From the NCBI GenBank assembly GCA_027486415.1, contig JAIXPC010000011.1:293411-357410 (forward strand): a stretch of 64,000 nucleotides of DNA, read 5' to 3'. Shown piece after piece: positions 9,143-18,239 of the stretch. The position numbers and the translations under genes are program-made. Under the pieces are notes generated by a model, which was given only the letters and a program-made list of their open reading frames with translations, searched no databases and was not told the origin of the DNA. Every line of letters starts with the position of its first letter. The stretch's first letter is position 1. The stretch is from Sphingomonadales bacterium (lineage in GTDB: Bacteria; Pseudomonadota; Alphaproteobacteria; Sphingomonadales; Sphingomonadaceae).

Positions 9143-10588
9143 GTGTCATTGCCATTGATCCATCCCGTCATCTTGTGCGGCGGGGCCGGCACGCGGATGT
9201 GGCCGTCGTCGCGGCGCAGCCTGCCAAAGCAGTTCGTGCGCCTGCTGGGCGACGAAAGCCTGTTCCAGCGCGCCTGCCGGCTTGGCACCGGGGCCGAATT
9301 TGCGCCGCCGGTCGTCGTCACCGGCGACGATCTGCGCTTCATCGTCAGGGAGCAGCTTGAGGAGGCCGGCCAGGCAGCCGACGCCATCCTGATCGAGCCC
9401 GAGGCCCGCAATACGGCGCCTGCCGTCCTGCTTGCCGCCCTGCACCTGGCGGCGAGCGATCCGGATGCGGTGATGCTGGTGCTGCCATCAGACCAGCTGA
9501 TCCGCGATCCGGAGGCCTTTCGCCAGGCGATCCGGGCGGCGGCCAGCACCGTGCGCGACGATACGCTGGTCACCTTCGGCATCGAGCCGACCGCGCCTGA
9601 TACCGGCTTTGGCTATCTGGAACTGGCCGACGCCGATGCCAAGGCCGCCGATGCGCTGCAACCACTGCGGCGCTTTGTGGAAAAGCCCGATGCGCAGACA
9701 GCGTCGGCGATGCTCGCCACCGGGCGCTTCCTCTGGAACGCCGGCATCTTCCTGTTCTCGGTCTCCGCCATCCTGCGCGCCTTCCAGCGCCATGCCCCCG
9801 ATATCCTGTCCGCCGTCGAGGCTGCCCACGCCAAGGCCGAGATGGACCTGGGCTTCACCCGGTTCAGCCGCAGTGACTGGGCGCGATCGCCGGGCATTTC
9901 GCTGGACTATGCGATTTTCGAGAAGGCCGCCGATATCGCCGTGATGCCGTGCCGCGCGGGCTGGGTCGATCTGGGCGACTGGGGCCGGGTGTGGGGCGAA
10001 CTGCCTCGCGACGAGCAGGGCAATGTGCTGACCGGGCCGACCACCGCGATCAACTGTTCGGGCAGCCTGCTGCGATCAGAGGCCCCGGGCCTCCACGTTG
10101 TCGGCTTTGGCCTTGCCGACATGCTGGTGATTGCCACCGCCGATGCCGTGCTGGTCGCGCCGCGCGCCGCCAGCCCGGAGGTGGGCCAGGTCGTGGCCCG
10201 GCTGCGCGAAGATGGCATCGCCCAGGCCGTTTCCAGCACGCGCGAACTCAGGCCGTGGGGCTGGTATGAACAGATCGCCACCGGCGCCGGATTCCAGGTC
10301 AAGCGCATCCTGGTCAAGCCCGGCGCGGCGATGTCGCTGCAAAGCCATCAGCACCGTGCCGAACATTGGGTGGTTGTCGCCGGAACCGCCACCGTGCAGC
10401 TGGGTGAGGACGTGCGGACGCTGATGCCGAATGAATCGGCCTATATTCCCGTCGGCGTGCGGCACCGCATCTCCAACCGCGGCACCGATCCGGTGATCCT
10501 GATCGAGGTGCAGACCGGGGCCTATCTGGGTGAGGATGACATCACCCGATATCAGGATGATTATGCCCGCCACGCCGTCCAGAGCTGA
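9143..10588 (+). CDS. manC: Mannose-1-phosphate guanylyltransferase / mannose-6-phosphate isomerase (bifunctional)
   Basis: A bifunctional type II PMI-GMP enzyme that makes GDP-mannose from mannose-6-phosphate pathway intermediates. The N-terminal nucleotidyltransferase shows GGAGTRMWPSSR and KQF near residues 13-30, a VEKP motif, and a GVDLGDWG-like WVDLGDWGRVW segment. The C-terminal cupin has KPGAAMSLQSHQHRAEHW, the isomerase metal site. Length is about 481 residues with GTG 9143, which fits AlgA/XanB/ManC; the upstream frame is open to 9074 and the AGGA at 9127 is rather far, so the start is uncertain. It implies that mannose, or a sugar made from GDP-mannose such as fucose or rhamnose, is in the capsule. 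Confidence 0.93.
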   Translation: MSLPLIHPVILCGGAGTRMWPSSRRSLPKQFVRLLGDESLFQRACRLGTGAEFAPPVVVTGDDLRFIVREQLEEAGQAADAILIEPEARNTAPAVLLAALHLAASDPDAVMLVLPSDQLIRDPEAFRQAIRAAASTVRDDTLVTFGIEPTAPDTGFGYLELADADAKAADALQPLRRFVEKPDAQTASAMLATGRFLWNAGIFLFSVSAILRAFQRHAPDILSAVEAAHAKAEMDLGFTRFSRSDWARSPGISLDYAIFEKAADIAVMPCRAGWVDLGDWGRVWGELPRDEQGNVLTGPTTAINCSGSLLRSEAPGLHVVGFGLADMLVIATADAVLVAPRAASPEVGQVVARLREDGIAQAVSSTRELRPWGWYEQIATGAGFQVKRILVKPGAAMSLQSHQHRAEHWVVVAGTATVQLGEDVRTLMPNESAYIPVGVRHRISNRGTDPVILIEVQTGAYLGEDDITRYQDDYARHAVQS

Positions 10589-12191
10589 GGCGACGGGCCG
10601 CAACCGGCTGGCCAATCTGGGGCTTGCCGTTGCCACCCATCTTGACGCCCTTCGTGCCAGTCCGCGTGCTTATCTGGTGGCCTGCACATGGTGGCTGCTG
10701 AAAAAGCGCGTGCGGGCGCGGGGGCAGTTTGCGCTGCTGCTGGGCCAGTCGCCGCGCGCCTACAGCTATTGGATGGCGCGTCAGGAGCGGCAGCAGGCGC
10801 TGTCTCCGTCGTCTGGCACCGCGCCGCCGATCATCGCGCTGGTGGCGACAAGCGGCGATGCCGGGGCGCTGGAGATCACGCTGCAATCGCTGGCCGCCGA
10901 AGGGGTGCGTGCCTTTGTGATCGGCGATGACGTGCCAGCAGGCATGGCCGATGTGGCTGCCGCCATCGCCGCACAGGATGGGCCGTGGCTGCTGCCGATG
11001 ATGGCGGGAGATCGCCTCGCCACGGGGGCCGCCGATGCCTATCGCGCTGCCATCGCTGCCGAAGATGCTGCCTTGGTCTATGGCGATGATGATCTGGTTG
11101 ACGGCAAGGGCCTTCGTGTCCAGCCGCATTTCAAGCCCGACTGGAACAGCGAGCTGTTTCGCCACCACGATTATCTCACCGGAGCTGCCATCCTCCGCGC
11201 CGACAGCGCCGATCTGGAAGCCGCTGCCCGGCAGACGGATTGGGCGGGCAGCCTGATCGCGCAGGCGGCGGGGCAGGGGCCGGTGCGCCATGTTCGGCGT
11301 GTGCTCCACCACCGCGCCAGCCGGCGGCTGGCGGCGTTGCCGGTGACGCCGGCGCAGGTCGCGGCCAACCTGCCGCCGGTTTCGATCATCGTGCCCACCC
11401 GCAACCGGCTCGATCTGCTGCGAACCTGCGTGGAAGGCGTCTTTGCCACGCGCTATCCCGATATCGATCTGATCATCGTCGACAACGACAGCGATGATCC
11501 GGAAACCCTGGCCTGGCTGGCGGCACTGCCGCCCGAACGCGCCCGCGTGCTGCGCCATCCCGGCCCGTTCAACTATTCGACGATCAACAATCGCGCCGTC
11601 GCGCAGGCGCGCGGTGACCTGATCTGCCTGCTGAACAACGATATCGAGGTGATCGATCCCGATTGGCTGGCGATCATGGCCACGCAGGCCCTGCGGCCCG
11701 ACGTGGGCGCGGTGGGGGCAAGGCTGCTCTATCCCGATGGCCGCATCCAGCACGCTGGCGTGGTGATCGGGGTGGGCAATGCCGCCGGCCACGCCCATCG
11801 CTTTGTCCGCCCGGACGAGGATGGCTATTTCCGGCGCCACAACCTGCCGCAGTTCGTGATGGCGGTGACGGCAGCCAGCCTGGTGGTGGCGCGGGATCGC
11901 TTTCTGGCGGTGGGCGGACTGGACGAGACCAATTTCGCCGTCGCCTTCAACGATGTCGATCTGTGCCTGCGTCTCAACCAGCGCGGCTGGCAATCGCTGT
12001 ATGAACCGCGCGCGACGATGATCCACCATGAATCGGTGTCGCGCGGTCATGATCGCGACCCGGTGGGGGCGGCGCGGCTGGCCGGTGAAATCGCCGCGCT
12101 GCAGCGCCTGTGGAAGACGGATGAGATTGTCGATCCCTTCCACCATCCCCAGCTCAGCCGGGCGGCAGAACGCTTTGCGGTGGCGATCTGA
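10563..12191 (+). CDS. GT2 family glycosyltransferase (capsule chain)
   Basis: A 542-residue protein from ATG 10563, with AGGA five bases upstream and a 26-base overlap with manC. Residues about 85-240 resemble a degenerate first GT-A domain. Residues about 265-500 form a clear GT2 domain: VSIIVPTRNRLDLL, then DLIIVDNDSDD, then LLNNDIEV (DxD-type) and NDVDLCLRLNQRGW. Two-domain GT2 proteins of this size are common in O-antigen and capsule loci. It is followed directly by a DUF5672 gene (one-base overlap), so both are probably made together. Sugar specificity is not evident. Confidence 0.85.
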   Translation: MPATPSRAEATGRNRLANLGLAVATHLDALRASPRAYLVACTWWLLKKRVRARGQFALLLGQSPRAYSYWMARQERQQALSPSSGTAPPIIALVATSGDAGALEITLQSLAAEGVRAFVIGDDVPAGMADVAAAIAAQDGPWLLPMMAGDRLATGAADAYRAAIAAEDAALVYGDDDLVDGKGLRVQPHFKPDWNSELFRHHDYLTGAAILRADSADLEAAARQTDWAGSLIAQAAGQGPVRHVRRVLHHRASRRLAALPVTPAQVAANLPPVSIIVPTRNRLDLLRTCVEGVFATRYPDIDLIIVDNDSDDPETLAWLAALPPERARVLRHPGPFNYSTINNRAVAQARGDLICLLNNDIEVIDPDWLAIMATQALRPDVGAVGARLLYPDGRIQHAGVVIGVGNAAGHAHRFVRPDEDGYFRRHNLPQFVMAVTAASLVVARDRFLAVGGLDETNFAVAFNDVDLCLRLNQRGWQSLYEPRATMIHHESVSRGHDRDPVGAARLAGEIAALQRLWKTDEIVDPFHHPQLSRAAERFAVAI

Positions 12192-13006
12192 TGGGAGTGG
12201 CCGCCCGTCTCGCCCTGCCGCAGGTGACGCTGTGCGCCGCCAGTTCGGTGAACGTGGCCGCCACGCTGCGGGCGCTGGAAGCCAGCATGGCCGACATCGA
12301 TTTTGCCGCGTGCCTGTTCTTTACCGATACGCCGGTGGTGCCCGATCATCCGGGCATCACCGTCATCACCATCCCGCCAATGACGTCGGCCGCCGATTAT
12401 TCGCGGTTCCTGCTGCTTGGTCTCGTCGATCACGTCAGCACCAGCCATTGCCTGATCGTGCAATGGGATGGCCATGTCATCGATGCGGGACGCTGGCAGC
12501 CGGCTTTTCTCGATTGCGATTACATCGGTGCCAGCTGGCCGCAGTTTGGCGATGGCCATGATGTCGGCAATGGCGGTTTCTCGCTCCGCAGTCGTCGCCT
12601 GATGCAGCTGTGCCAGTCGGCGCAGTTCCCGCGCTTCCACCCCGAAGACGTCGCCATCGGGCGCTGGCATCGCGAATGGCTGGAAGGGCAGGGGATGCGC
12701 TTTGCACCACGCGCGCTGGCCGACGGTTTTTCCGCGGAACGCGCCGGCGATCCGGCGGCAAGTTTTGGCTATCACGGCGTCTGGCACATGCCGCGCGTGA
12801 TCGGCATCGAAGCGTTCTGGCAGCTTTACCTTGGGCTGGACGACCGCGGCACGATCAGGCACGACCGGTTGACCCTGGTGCGTCAGCTTTACGACGGATC
12901 TGGCGGATCGCGCCGCGCGTTGCGCCTTCTGGTGGATAGCCTGCGCGATGATCGCGCTGCCCGTTCCATGCGTCCGGTGCGGTTGCACCCCGAACAAGGA
13001 TCCTGA
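12191..13006 (+). CDS. DUF5672 family protein, glycan locus associated
   Basis: A 271-residue protein. The core CLIVQWDGHVIDAGRW ... DYIGASWPQF ... VGNGGFSLRSRRLM closely follows the pattern of DUF5672 (from memory of the family), which is found beside glycosyltransferases and resembles an inverting GT-A scaffold. The start ATG overlaps the previous gene's stop by one base (TGATG type). The function is unproven; a role as a glycosyltransferase acting on the same polysaccharide is an inference from fold-like motifs and context. No signal peptide or membrane segment is seen. Confidence 0.75.
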   Translation: MGVAARLALPQVTLCAASSVNVAATLRALEASMADIDFAACLFFTDTPVVPDHPGITVITIPPMTSAADYSRFLLLGLVDHVSTSHCLIVQWDGHVIDAGRWQPAFLDCDYIGASWPQFGDGHDVGNGGFSLRSRRLMQLCQSAQFPRFHPEDVAIGRWHREWLEGQGMRFAPRALADGFSAERAGDPAASFGYHGVWHMPRVIGIEAFWQLYLGLDDRGTIRHDRLTLVRQLYDGSGGSRRALRLLVDSLRDDRAARSMRPVRLHPEQGS

Positions 13007-13010
13007 TCGC

Positions 13011-13970
13011 GTGCAAAACCCGTTGCCCGGCATTCCCCTGATCGAATCCCCGCTGTTCGCGACGTGGCTGAACCAGGCCGATCTGACGGCGGATGAACGC
13101 CGTATCGCGACCGATCTCCACGAGAAGGGCTATGTCGTCCTGCGCTTTCCCGATCCCGATATCGATGACCGCATCGATCGCATCAAGGCGGCGCTCGGCC
13201 CGCGTTACGGCATCGATCTGGCCAATCCCGACAGCGACAAGACGATCGGCGAGCGCCGTATCCAGGATGCATGGGCCTTTGATGCCGATGTGAAGGCCAT
13301 TGCCGGCAATGCGCAATTGCTGGCGCTGCTGGCGAAGCTGTGGGGACGCCCGGCCTTCCCGTTCCAGACGCTGAATTTCCCAGTGGGCACGCAACAGGAC
13401 GCCCATTCGGATTCGGTGCATTTTTCCAGCCTGCCCGAACGCTTCATGTGCGGCGTGTGGTTGGCGATGGAAGATGTGGGCCCCGATGCCGGGCCGTTGT
13501 TCTATTATCCCGGATCGCACCGCTGGCCGGTGTTGGGCAATGCCCTGATTGGCCGGCGCGGCTTTGGCAGTGACCTGTCGTCGGCGCAGGATCCCTTTGC
13601 CGATGCGTGGGCGGCGATGTGCGAGGCGCAGGGCGCCAAGGTGGAGACGTTTCTGGCGCGCAAGGGCGATGCCTTGATCTGGTGCGCCAACCTGCTGCAC
13701 GGCGGCAGCCCCCAGCACGATCCGCGCCTGACCCGCTGGTCGCAGGTAACCCATTATTATTTCGAGGACTGTGTGTATTACACGCCGGCCTTTTCCGACG
13801 AGGTTACCGGCGATCTGCTGTTGCGCGACATCCGCGCCGTCAATGATGGCAGGCCGCGGCTGAACCAGTATCTCGGCCAGCCACTGCGATCGAAGGGCGG
13901 TGGAGCGCCATCTGGCCGCCCATCGGCGCTTGGCCGGCTGTGGCGCGGTGTGCGGCGGGCGCTGGATTGA
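13011..13970 (+). CDS. Phytanoyl-CoA dioxygenase (PhyH) family Fe(II)/2-oxoglutarate-type oxygenase
   Basis: A 319-residue protein from GTG 13011, which has AAGGA ten bases upstream; an earlier in-frame ATG at 12948 lies inside the preceding gene. HSDSVHF supplies the H-x-D iron pair, LLHGGSPQHDPRLTRWSQ supplies the distal histidine and the arginine that binds 2-oxoglutarate, and AGPLFYYPGSHRW is a characteristic PhyH segment. Such oxygenases in polysaccharide loci may hydroxylate a sugar, lipid or small-molecule decoration (inference). It sits at the end of the plus-strand glycan operon, 80 bases before the outer-membrane exporter gene. Confidence 0.8.
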   Translation: MQNPLPGIPLIESPLFATWLNQADLTADERRIATDLHEKGYVVLRFPDPDIDDRIDRIKAALGPRYGIDLANPDSDKTIGERRIQDAWAFDADVKAIAGNAQLLALLAKLWGRPAFPFQTLNFPVGTQQDAHSDSVHFSSLPERFMCGVWLAMEDVGPDAGPLFYYPGSHRWPVLGNALIGRRGFGSDLSSAQDPFADAWAAMCEAQGAKVETFLARKGDALIWCANLLHGGSPQHDPRLTRWSQVTHYYFEDCVYYTPAFSDEVTGDLLLRDIRAVNDGRPRLNQYLGQPLRSKGGGAPSGRPSALGRLWRGVRRALD

Positions 13971-14050
13971 TCCCCACAGATGGTTGCGCTGGCCTGCGGC
14001 CCGGCTATAAGGCCGGCGTTGGCGGGCATGTGGCTGAGGAAGCGATACGA

Positions 14051-15205
14051 ATGAACTCGCCTGTTGTTTCAGTAACCATGCGTCGTGCAGGATCGGTGCT
14101 GGCCGTGGCCACCGCTGTGCTGCTGGCCGGCTGTGCCGCCATTCCGTCGAGCGGGCCCACCGGCGGCGAAATCCGTTCCCAGGTGAAGGCCGATACCAGC
14201 CATCTGGGCATTGCACTGGTCGAGGTGAAGACGGCTGGCGATCTGCCGGTGTTCGTCGAACCGGCGCCGGTGTTCGGCAAGACCTATGCGCCGCCGCCGC
14301 CGACCGAGCTGGTCGGGGTGGGCGACACGCTGGATATCGCCATCTATGAAACCGGCATCGCCCTGTTCGGCCGTTCCGCGCCAACGGCAGCTGCCGAAGC
14401 CGTGGCCAATGATTCGTCGGCCAAGGCGGAGCGCTTGCCGCAGGTGAGGGTGAGCGACGAGGGCACGATCAACATTCCCTATGTGGGTGAACTGGCCGTG
14501 GCCGGACGCACCACGACGCAAGTGGAACAGATGGTTCGCCAGGCGCTGCGCGGCAAATCGCAGAACCCGCAGGTGCTGGTGGCCATCCGCGACGGGCTGA
14601 CCAATTCGGTGATCATCGGTGGTGACGTGGCGCGGCCTGGCCGGCTGGTGCTGCCGACCAACCGCGAATCCTTGTCGGACGTGATCGCCCTTGCCGGCGG
14701 CAATCGCGGCGAGATCAAGGACATGCTGGTCAGGGTGCAGCGCGCCGGCAGCACGGGCGAATTCCGCCTGAGCGACGTGATGGCCGGGCCGGAACAGGAT
14801 ATCCGCATCTTCCCGGCCGATCGCATCTCGGTCGTACGCGCACCGCGCAGTTTCTCGGTGATGGGCGCGGCTGGCAAGGCGGAGCAACTGGCCTTCCCGA
14901 CGCCGAGGTTGTCCCTGGCCGAAGCCATCGCGCTCGCTGGCGGTTCCAATCCCAATGCCGGCGATCCGCGCGCTGTCTTCGTGTTCCGCATCAACCGTAT
15001 GCCCGATGGCACGGAACGGCCGGTCGTGTATCATTTCAACATGATGCAGGCGAGTTCTTACCTGTTGTCGCAACGTTTCGCGATGACTGACAAGGACGTA
15101 CTCTACATCGGCAATGCCGCGGCCAATCAGCCGACCAAGCTGGTGCAGATCGTCAGCCAGCTGTTCTTCCCGCTGATCGCGCTGCAGAATATCCTGAATT
15201 TCTGA
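14051..15205 (+). CDS. Polysaccharide export outer-membrane lipoprotein, Wza/KpsD/BexD-like
   Basis: A 384-residue protein from ATG 14051, ten bases after AGGA. It has a lipoprotein signal peptide ending in the lipobox LLAGCA, so the mature protein is anchored by lipid at cysteine about residue 25. VGVGDTLDIAIYETG and the following VRVSDEGTINIPYVGELAVAG form the polysaccharide export (PES) domain. Two SLBB-like segments follow (VIIGGDVARPGRLVLPTNRESL and FSVMGAAGKAEQLAFP). The C-terminus VSQLFFPLIALQNIL could be the amphipathic helix that crosses the outer membrane. It should form the exit channel used with KpsE/KpsMT. It converges on kpsC with a two-base gap. Confidence 0.9.
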   Translation: MNSPVVSVTMRRAGSVLAVATAVLLAGCAAIPSSGPTGGEIRSQVKADTSHLGIALVEVKTAGDLPVFVEPAPVFGKTYAPPPPTELVGVGDTLDIAIYETGIALFGRSAPTAAAEAVANDSSAKAERLPQVRVSDEGTINIPYVGELAVAGRTTTQVEQMVRQALRGKSQNPQVLVAIRDGLTNSVIIGGDVARPGRLVLPTNRESLSDVIALAGGNRGEIKDMLVRVQRAGSTGEFRLSDVMAGPEQDIRIFPADRISVVRAPRSFSVMGAAGKAEQLAFPTPRLSLAEAIALAGGSNPNAGDPRAVFVFRINRMPDGTERPVVYHFNMMQASSYLLSQRFAMTDKDVLYIGNAAANQPTKLVQIVSQLFFPLIALQNILNF

Positions 15206-15207
15206 CG

Positions 15208-16611
15208 TCAGCCGCCGCGCAACAGCCGCTTGATCTGCCCGGACGCCCGTCGGACTGCGACGACGGCATTGGCCTTCGTATCGAGTGCCGGGGCAGCCTG
15301 GGCGAGCCGTCTGACCAGCACTTCGGCGGGGCAGGGCAGGCCGGTTTCGGGATCGAGATAGCGCGGATAGAGCAGCAAAGTTGCCGCCACCAATTCGTCG
15401 AGGCTGCGGCGGGCGGTTCGCCTTGCCGGAACCGGCCCGCGATCGCGGGTGAGGCCCCAGCCGGCGTAGAAGGGCACGCCGTGGGTGGTGACCGGCTTGC
15501 CGCGCAGCAGCGCCTCGAATCCGGCCAATGACGAGTTGACGTGCAGTTCGTCGGCCATGGCGATCAGGCCGGCCATCGGCGCCGTCGTTTCCACCCGGTC
15601 GGCCAGTGCCGCCATGTCTGCCGGCGCGATCAGGCCCTTGCGGTGGCCGGCGAGGACATCGGGGTGCGGCTTGTAGATGACATAGGCATCCGGCCCGGCC
15701 TCCGCGCGTGCGCGGCGCAGCAGTTCGAGGTTCGACGACAGCGCGCCGCCGCTGGTGACGGCGCGATCATCCTCGACCTGACCAGGCACCAGCACATGGC
15801 GGCGGTCACCGCCGGGGCGGGGCAGGGCCGTTGCGCAGCCGCGTTCATACTTCGACACGCCGCTGGCAACGATGGCCTGGCGCAGGGCGGCAGCGCGAGC
15901 GATCAGATCGGCGGGAAAATCGCCGCCCTGCAGCAGATGTTCAAGGCCACTTGGCCGCGTGGGATCGAAATGCACCCCGATGCCATCGACGATGATCGAC
16001 AGCGGTGGCACGCAATCGGCGCCCAGCCCGGCTGAGCGGATGAACCCGTCCTCCACCTCCAGCACCTGCCGGCCCGCAATCGCCGCGACCTGTGCCGCAG
16101 ACAGCCGCGACCGCCACACCGCCGGGCAGTCGCCAATTTCGGCCACACCGCGCCGGAACAGGGTTTCGCGGCCATTCCACAGCAGCGGTGCCACCGTCGG
16201 CCGTTTCCAGTGCGCAAAGCCCAAGGCCGATGTGATGCCACGATTGCTGTCGATCAGTGATCGCCAAAATCCACACAGGTCAACGGCTTGCAGTGGGTTG
16301 ATGAGATTGCCGCTGAACGGGTCGCGCCACTGCCAGCTGGTCAGGAAGACCCTGACAACCTGCGCCCGGTCGGCTTCTGCTCCATCGATCAGTACGCGCC
16401 GGCCAGCAGCAACCGCCGGCAGTGCCCGCGGATCGCCGCGGGCAAACGTCGTTTCCGTCACCGCGTCGCCGGTCCAGTAATCCCCGCCAACCCTATGCGC
16501 CGCCACCGCTGCCAGCAGCACGTCCGGATCGCCCACGCCATCGCCACCGGGCCACGCAAACACCGGGACGCGCGCGCCGGGAAAGGGCGGAATGGCCAGA
16601 CCGGGCCGCAT
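15208..16611 (-). CDS. kpsC: KpsC-like capsule Kdo glycosyltransferase, single-module form
   Basis: A 467-residue protein with one clear Capsule_synth module in its C-terminal two thirds: VEDGFIRSAGLG near residue 180, VIYKPHPDVLAGH near 315, and HVNSSLAGFEALLRGKPV followed by PFYAGWGLTRDRG. KpsC of E. coli and Neisseria LipA have about 650-700 residues with two such modules, which add the alternating beta-Kdo linker. Here the N-terminal module is mostly absent or too diverged to recognise; only DPFSGNLINPLQAVDL and related residues precede the core. The start ATG overlaps the kdsA stop as TGATG. It probably extends the Kdo linker on which the capsule is built, together with KpsS. Confidence 0.85.
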   Translation of the reverse strand: MRPGLAIPPFPGARVPVFAWPGGDGVGDPDVLLAAVAAHRVGGDYWTGDAVTETTFARGDPRALPAVAAGRRVLIDGAEADRAQVVRVFLTSWQWRDPFSGNLINPLQAVDLCGFWRSLIDSNRGITSALGFAHWKRPTVAPLLWNGRETLFRRGVAEIGDCPAVWRSRLSAAQVAAIAGRQVLEVEDGFIRSAGLGADCVPPLSIIVDGIGVHFDPTRPSGLEHLLQGGDFPADLIARAAALRQAIVASGVSKYERGCATALPRPGGDRRHVLVPGQVEDDRAVTSGGALSSNLELLRRARAEAGPDAYVIYKPHPDVLAGHRKGLIAPADMAALADRVETTAPMAGLIAMADELHVNSSLAGFEALLRGKPVTTHGVPFYAGWGLTRDRGPVPARRTARRSLDELVAATLLLYPRYLDPETGLPCPAEVLVRRLAQAAPALDTKANAVVAVRRASGQIKRLLRGG

Positions 16612-17420
16612 CAGCCCAACGCGGCAATCGCGATCAGCTGGCGCATCAGGCCGGGCAATTCGTCCAGCGGCACCATGTTGGGGCCATCGGAAAGCGCCTG
16701 CGCCGGATCGGGGTGGGTTTCCATGAACAGGCCATCCACACCCACCGCCACTGCCGCGCGCGCCAGCGGGGCCACGAACTGGCGCTGGCCCAGGCTGCGA
16801 TCACCGCCGCCACCCGGCAGCTGCACGCTGTGGGTGGCGTCAAACACCACCGGGCAGCCCATCTCGCGCATGATCACCAGGCCCCGCATATCCACGACAA
16901 GGTTGTTGTAGCCAAAGCTGCTGCCCCGCTCGCACAGCAGGATGTTGCCGGCGTTGTCGCCCGCTGCTGCCCGCGCCTTGCCCAGCACGGCGGCCATGTC
17001 GGCCGGCGCCATGAACTGCGCCTTCTTGATGTTCACCGGCCGCCCGCTGGCTGCCGCCGCCGTGATCAGGTCGGTCTGCCGGGCCAGGAAGGCCGGCGTC
17101 TGCAGCATGTCCACCACTTCGGCCACCGCCGCCACCTGATCGGGCAGGTGGACATCGGTCAGCACCGGCAGGCCGGTTTCGCGGCGCACCTTTTCCAGCA
17201 CGCGCAGGCCTGCTTCCAGGCCGTGCCCGCGAAACGCGCCACCCGATGTGCGGTTGGCCTTGTCGAAACTGGCCTTGAAGATGACCGGCAGGCCCAGCTC
17301 TTCGCCCATCGCGCGCAGGCGTTCGGCAATGGACAGGCACAGCGCCTCGCTTTCGATCACGCAGGGGCCGGCGATCAGGAACGGCGGCGCACCGGGGGCG
17401 CGGGTGAAACTGGGCAACAT
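16611..17420 (-). CDS. kdsA: 3-deoxy-8-phosphooctulonate (Kdo-8-P) synthase
   Basis: A 269-residue enzyme condensing phosphoenolpyruvate with arabinose-5-phosphate to Kdo-8-phosphate. Diagnostic segments are [45 protein letters not shown] and [12 protein letters not shown]. At the site where E. coli KdsA has asparagine (GMNV) this protein has cysteine (GPCVIES), the mark of the metal-dependent class (family knowledge). ATG 17420 overlaps the kdsB stop as TGATG; the frame is open to 17507 but an earlier start would run into kdsB. It provides Kdo for the capsule linker and possibly for the lipid A core. Confidence 0.95.
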   Translation of the reverse strand: MLPSFTRAPGAPPFLIAGPCVIESEALCLSIAERLRAMGEELGLPVIFKASFDKANRTSGGAFRGHGLEAGLRVLEKVRRETGLPVLTDVHLPDQVAAVAEVVDMLQTPAFLARQTDLITAAAASGRPVNIKKAQFMAPADMAAVLGKARAAAGDNAGNILLCERGSSFGYNNLVVDMRGLVIMREMGCPVVFDATHSVQLPGGGGDRSLGQRQFVAPLARAAVAVGVDGLFMETHPDPAQALSDGPNMVPLDELPGLMRQLIAIAALG

Positions 17421-18238
17421 CACTGGCTCCGCGCGGCGTGCATCACCGCCAATTGTGCTTCGATCAGAGGCACATCGGTCGGGTTGTTGAGTTCGATCAT
17501 GTCCCACGCCGGCGCCGGGCAGCCCGCCACGCCCACCGGCAGACCGGCATCCAGGAAGCGCAGCTGTTCCAGCCCTTCCTGCAACTCCAGCGGGGCAGGG
17601 CCGGCCGCCACATAGGCTGCCAGCGCGGTCGGTCGATAGGCATAAAGCCCGACATGGAGCAGCACGGGCTCCGCCGGCTGCGTGCCCGGCGCCACGTGCG
17701 GGATGATCGATTTGGAAAAATACAGCGCCCGGCCGTCACGCGCACACACGGCCGTGGTGCCGCCCACGCGCCCGGCCACCGCATCGGCCTGCAGATGCGC
17801 CAGCACCGATGGCGTGGCCGGCACCACCGCCGTTGCCATCGCCAGCCCGGCATCGGCCTGAAGGCGCGCCACGACGGCGGCCACCATGGCCGGCGGCGTC
17901 AACGGCGCATCGCCTTGCAGATTGACAACGATGTCGGGCGCATCCTCCAGACTGGCCAGTGCGGCGGCGCAGCGTTCGGTGCCGTTCAGGCAATCGGGCG
18001 GCGTCATCACCACGGCCATGCCCTGATCGGTGGCCAGATCGGCAATGCGCGCATCATCGGTGGCAATCACGCAGCGCGCGCCGCCGGGCAGCGCTGCCGC
18101 AGCTGCTGTGGCTGCCGCCCAGGTATAGGCGATGGCGGGCCGCCTGACGCCATCAGGGCCGGTCAGCGGTGCCAGCGGCTTGGCCGGAAAGCGGGTCGAC
18201 GCCAGCCGCGCCGGGATGATGATCGTGATGCCGGGCAC
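17420..18238 (-). CDS. kdsB: 3-deoxy-manno-octulosonate cytidylyltransferase (CMP-Kdo synthetase)
   Basis: A 272-residue nucleotidyltransferase that activates Kdo with CTP. It shows [19 protein letters not shown] at the N-terminus, [11 protein letters not shown], the GTER motif in [21 protein letters not shown] (metal/CMP site) and HVGLYAYRP. Length and motifs are normal. The start is GTG 18238, directly after the kpsF stop (TAA at 18240-18242). It is the second gene of the kpsF-kdsB-kdsA-kpsC minus-strand operon, in which every junction is overlapping or nearly so, suggesting a tightly coupled Kdo production unit. Confidence 0.95.
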   Translation of the reverse strand: MPGITIIIPARLASTRFPAKPLAPLTGPDGVRRPAIAYTWAAATAAAAALPGGARCVIATDDARIADLATDQGMAVVMTPPDCLNGTERCAAALASLEDAPDIVVNLQGDAPLTPPAMVAAVVARLQADAGLAMATAVVPATPSVLAHLQADAVAGRVGGTTAVCARDGRALYFSKSIIPHVAPGTQPAEPVLLHVGLYAYRPTALAAYVAAGPAPLELQEGLEQLRFLDAGLPVGVAGCPAPAWDMIELNNPTDVPLIEAQLAVMHAARSQ

Positions 18239-18239
18239 G

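Noticed and set aside
10542-12146. Long minus-strand frame opposite the GT2 gene
   Set aside because: Antisense shadow rich in His, Gln and Arg.
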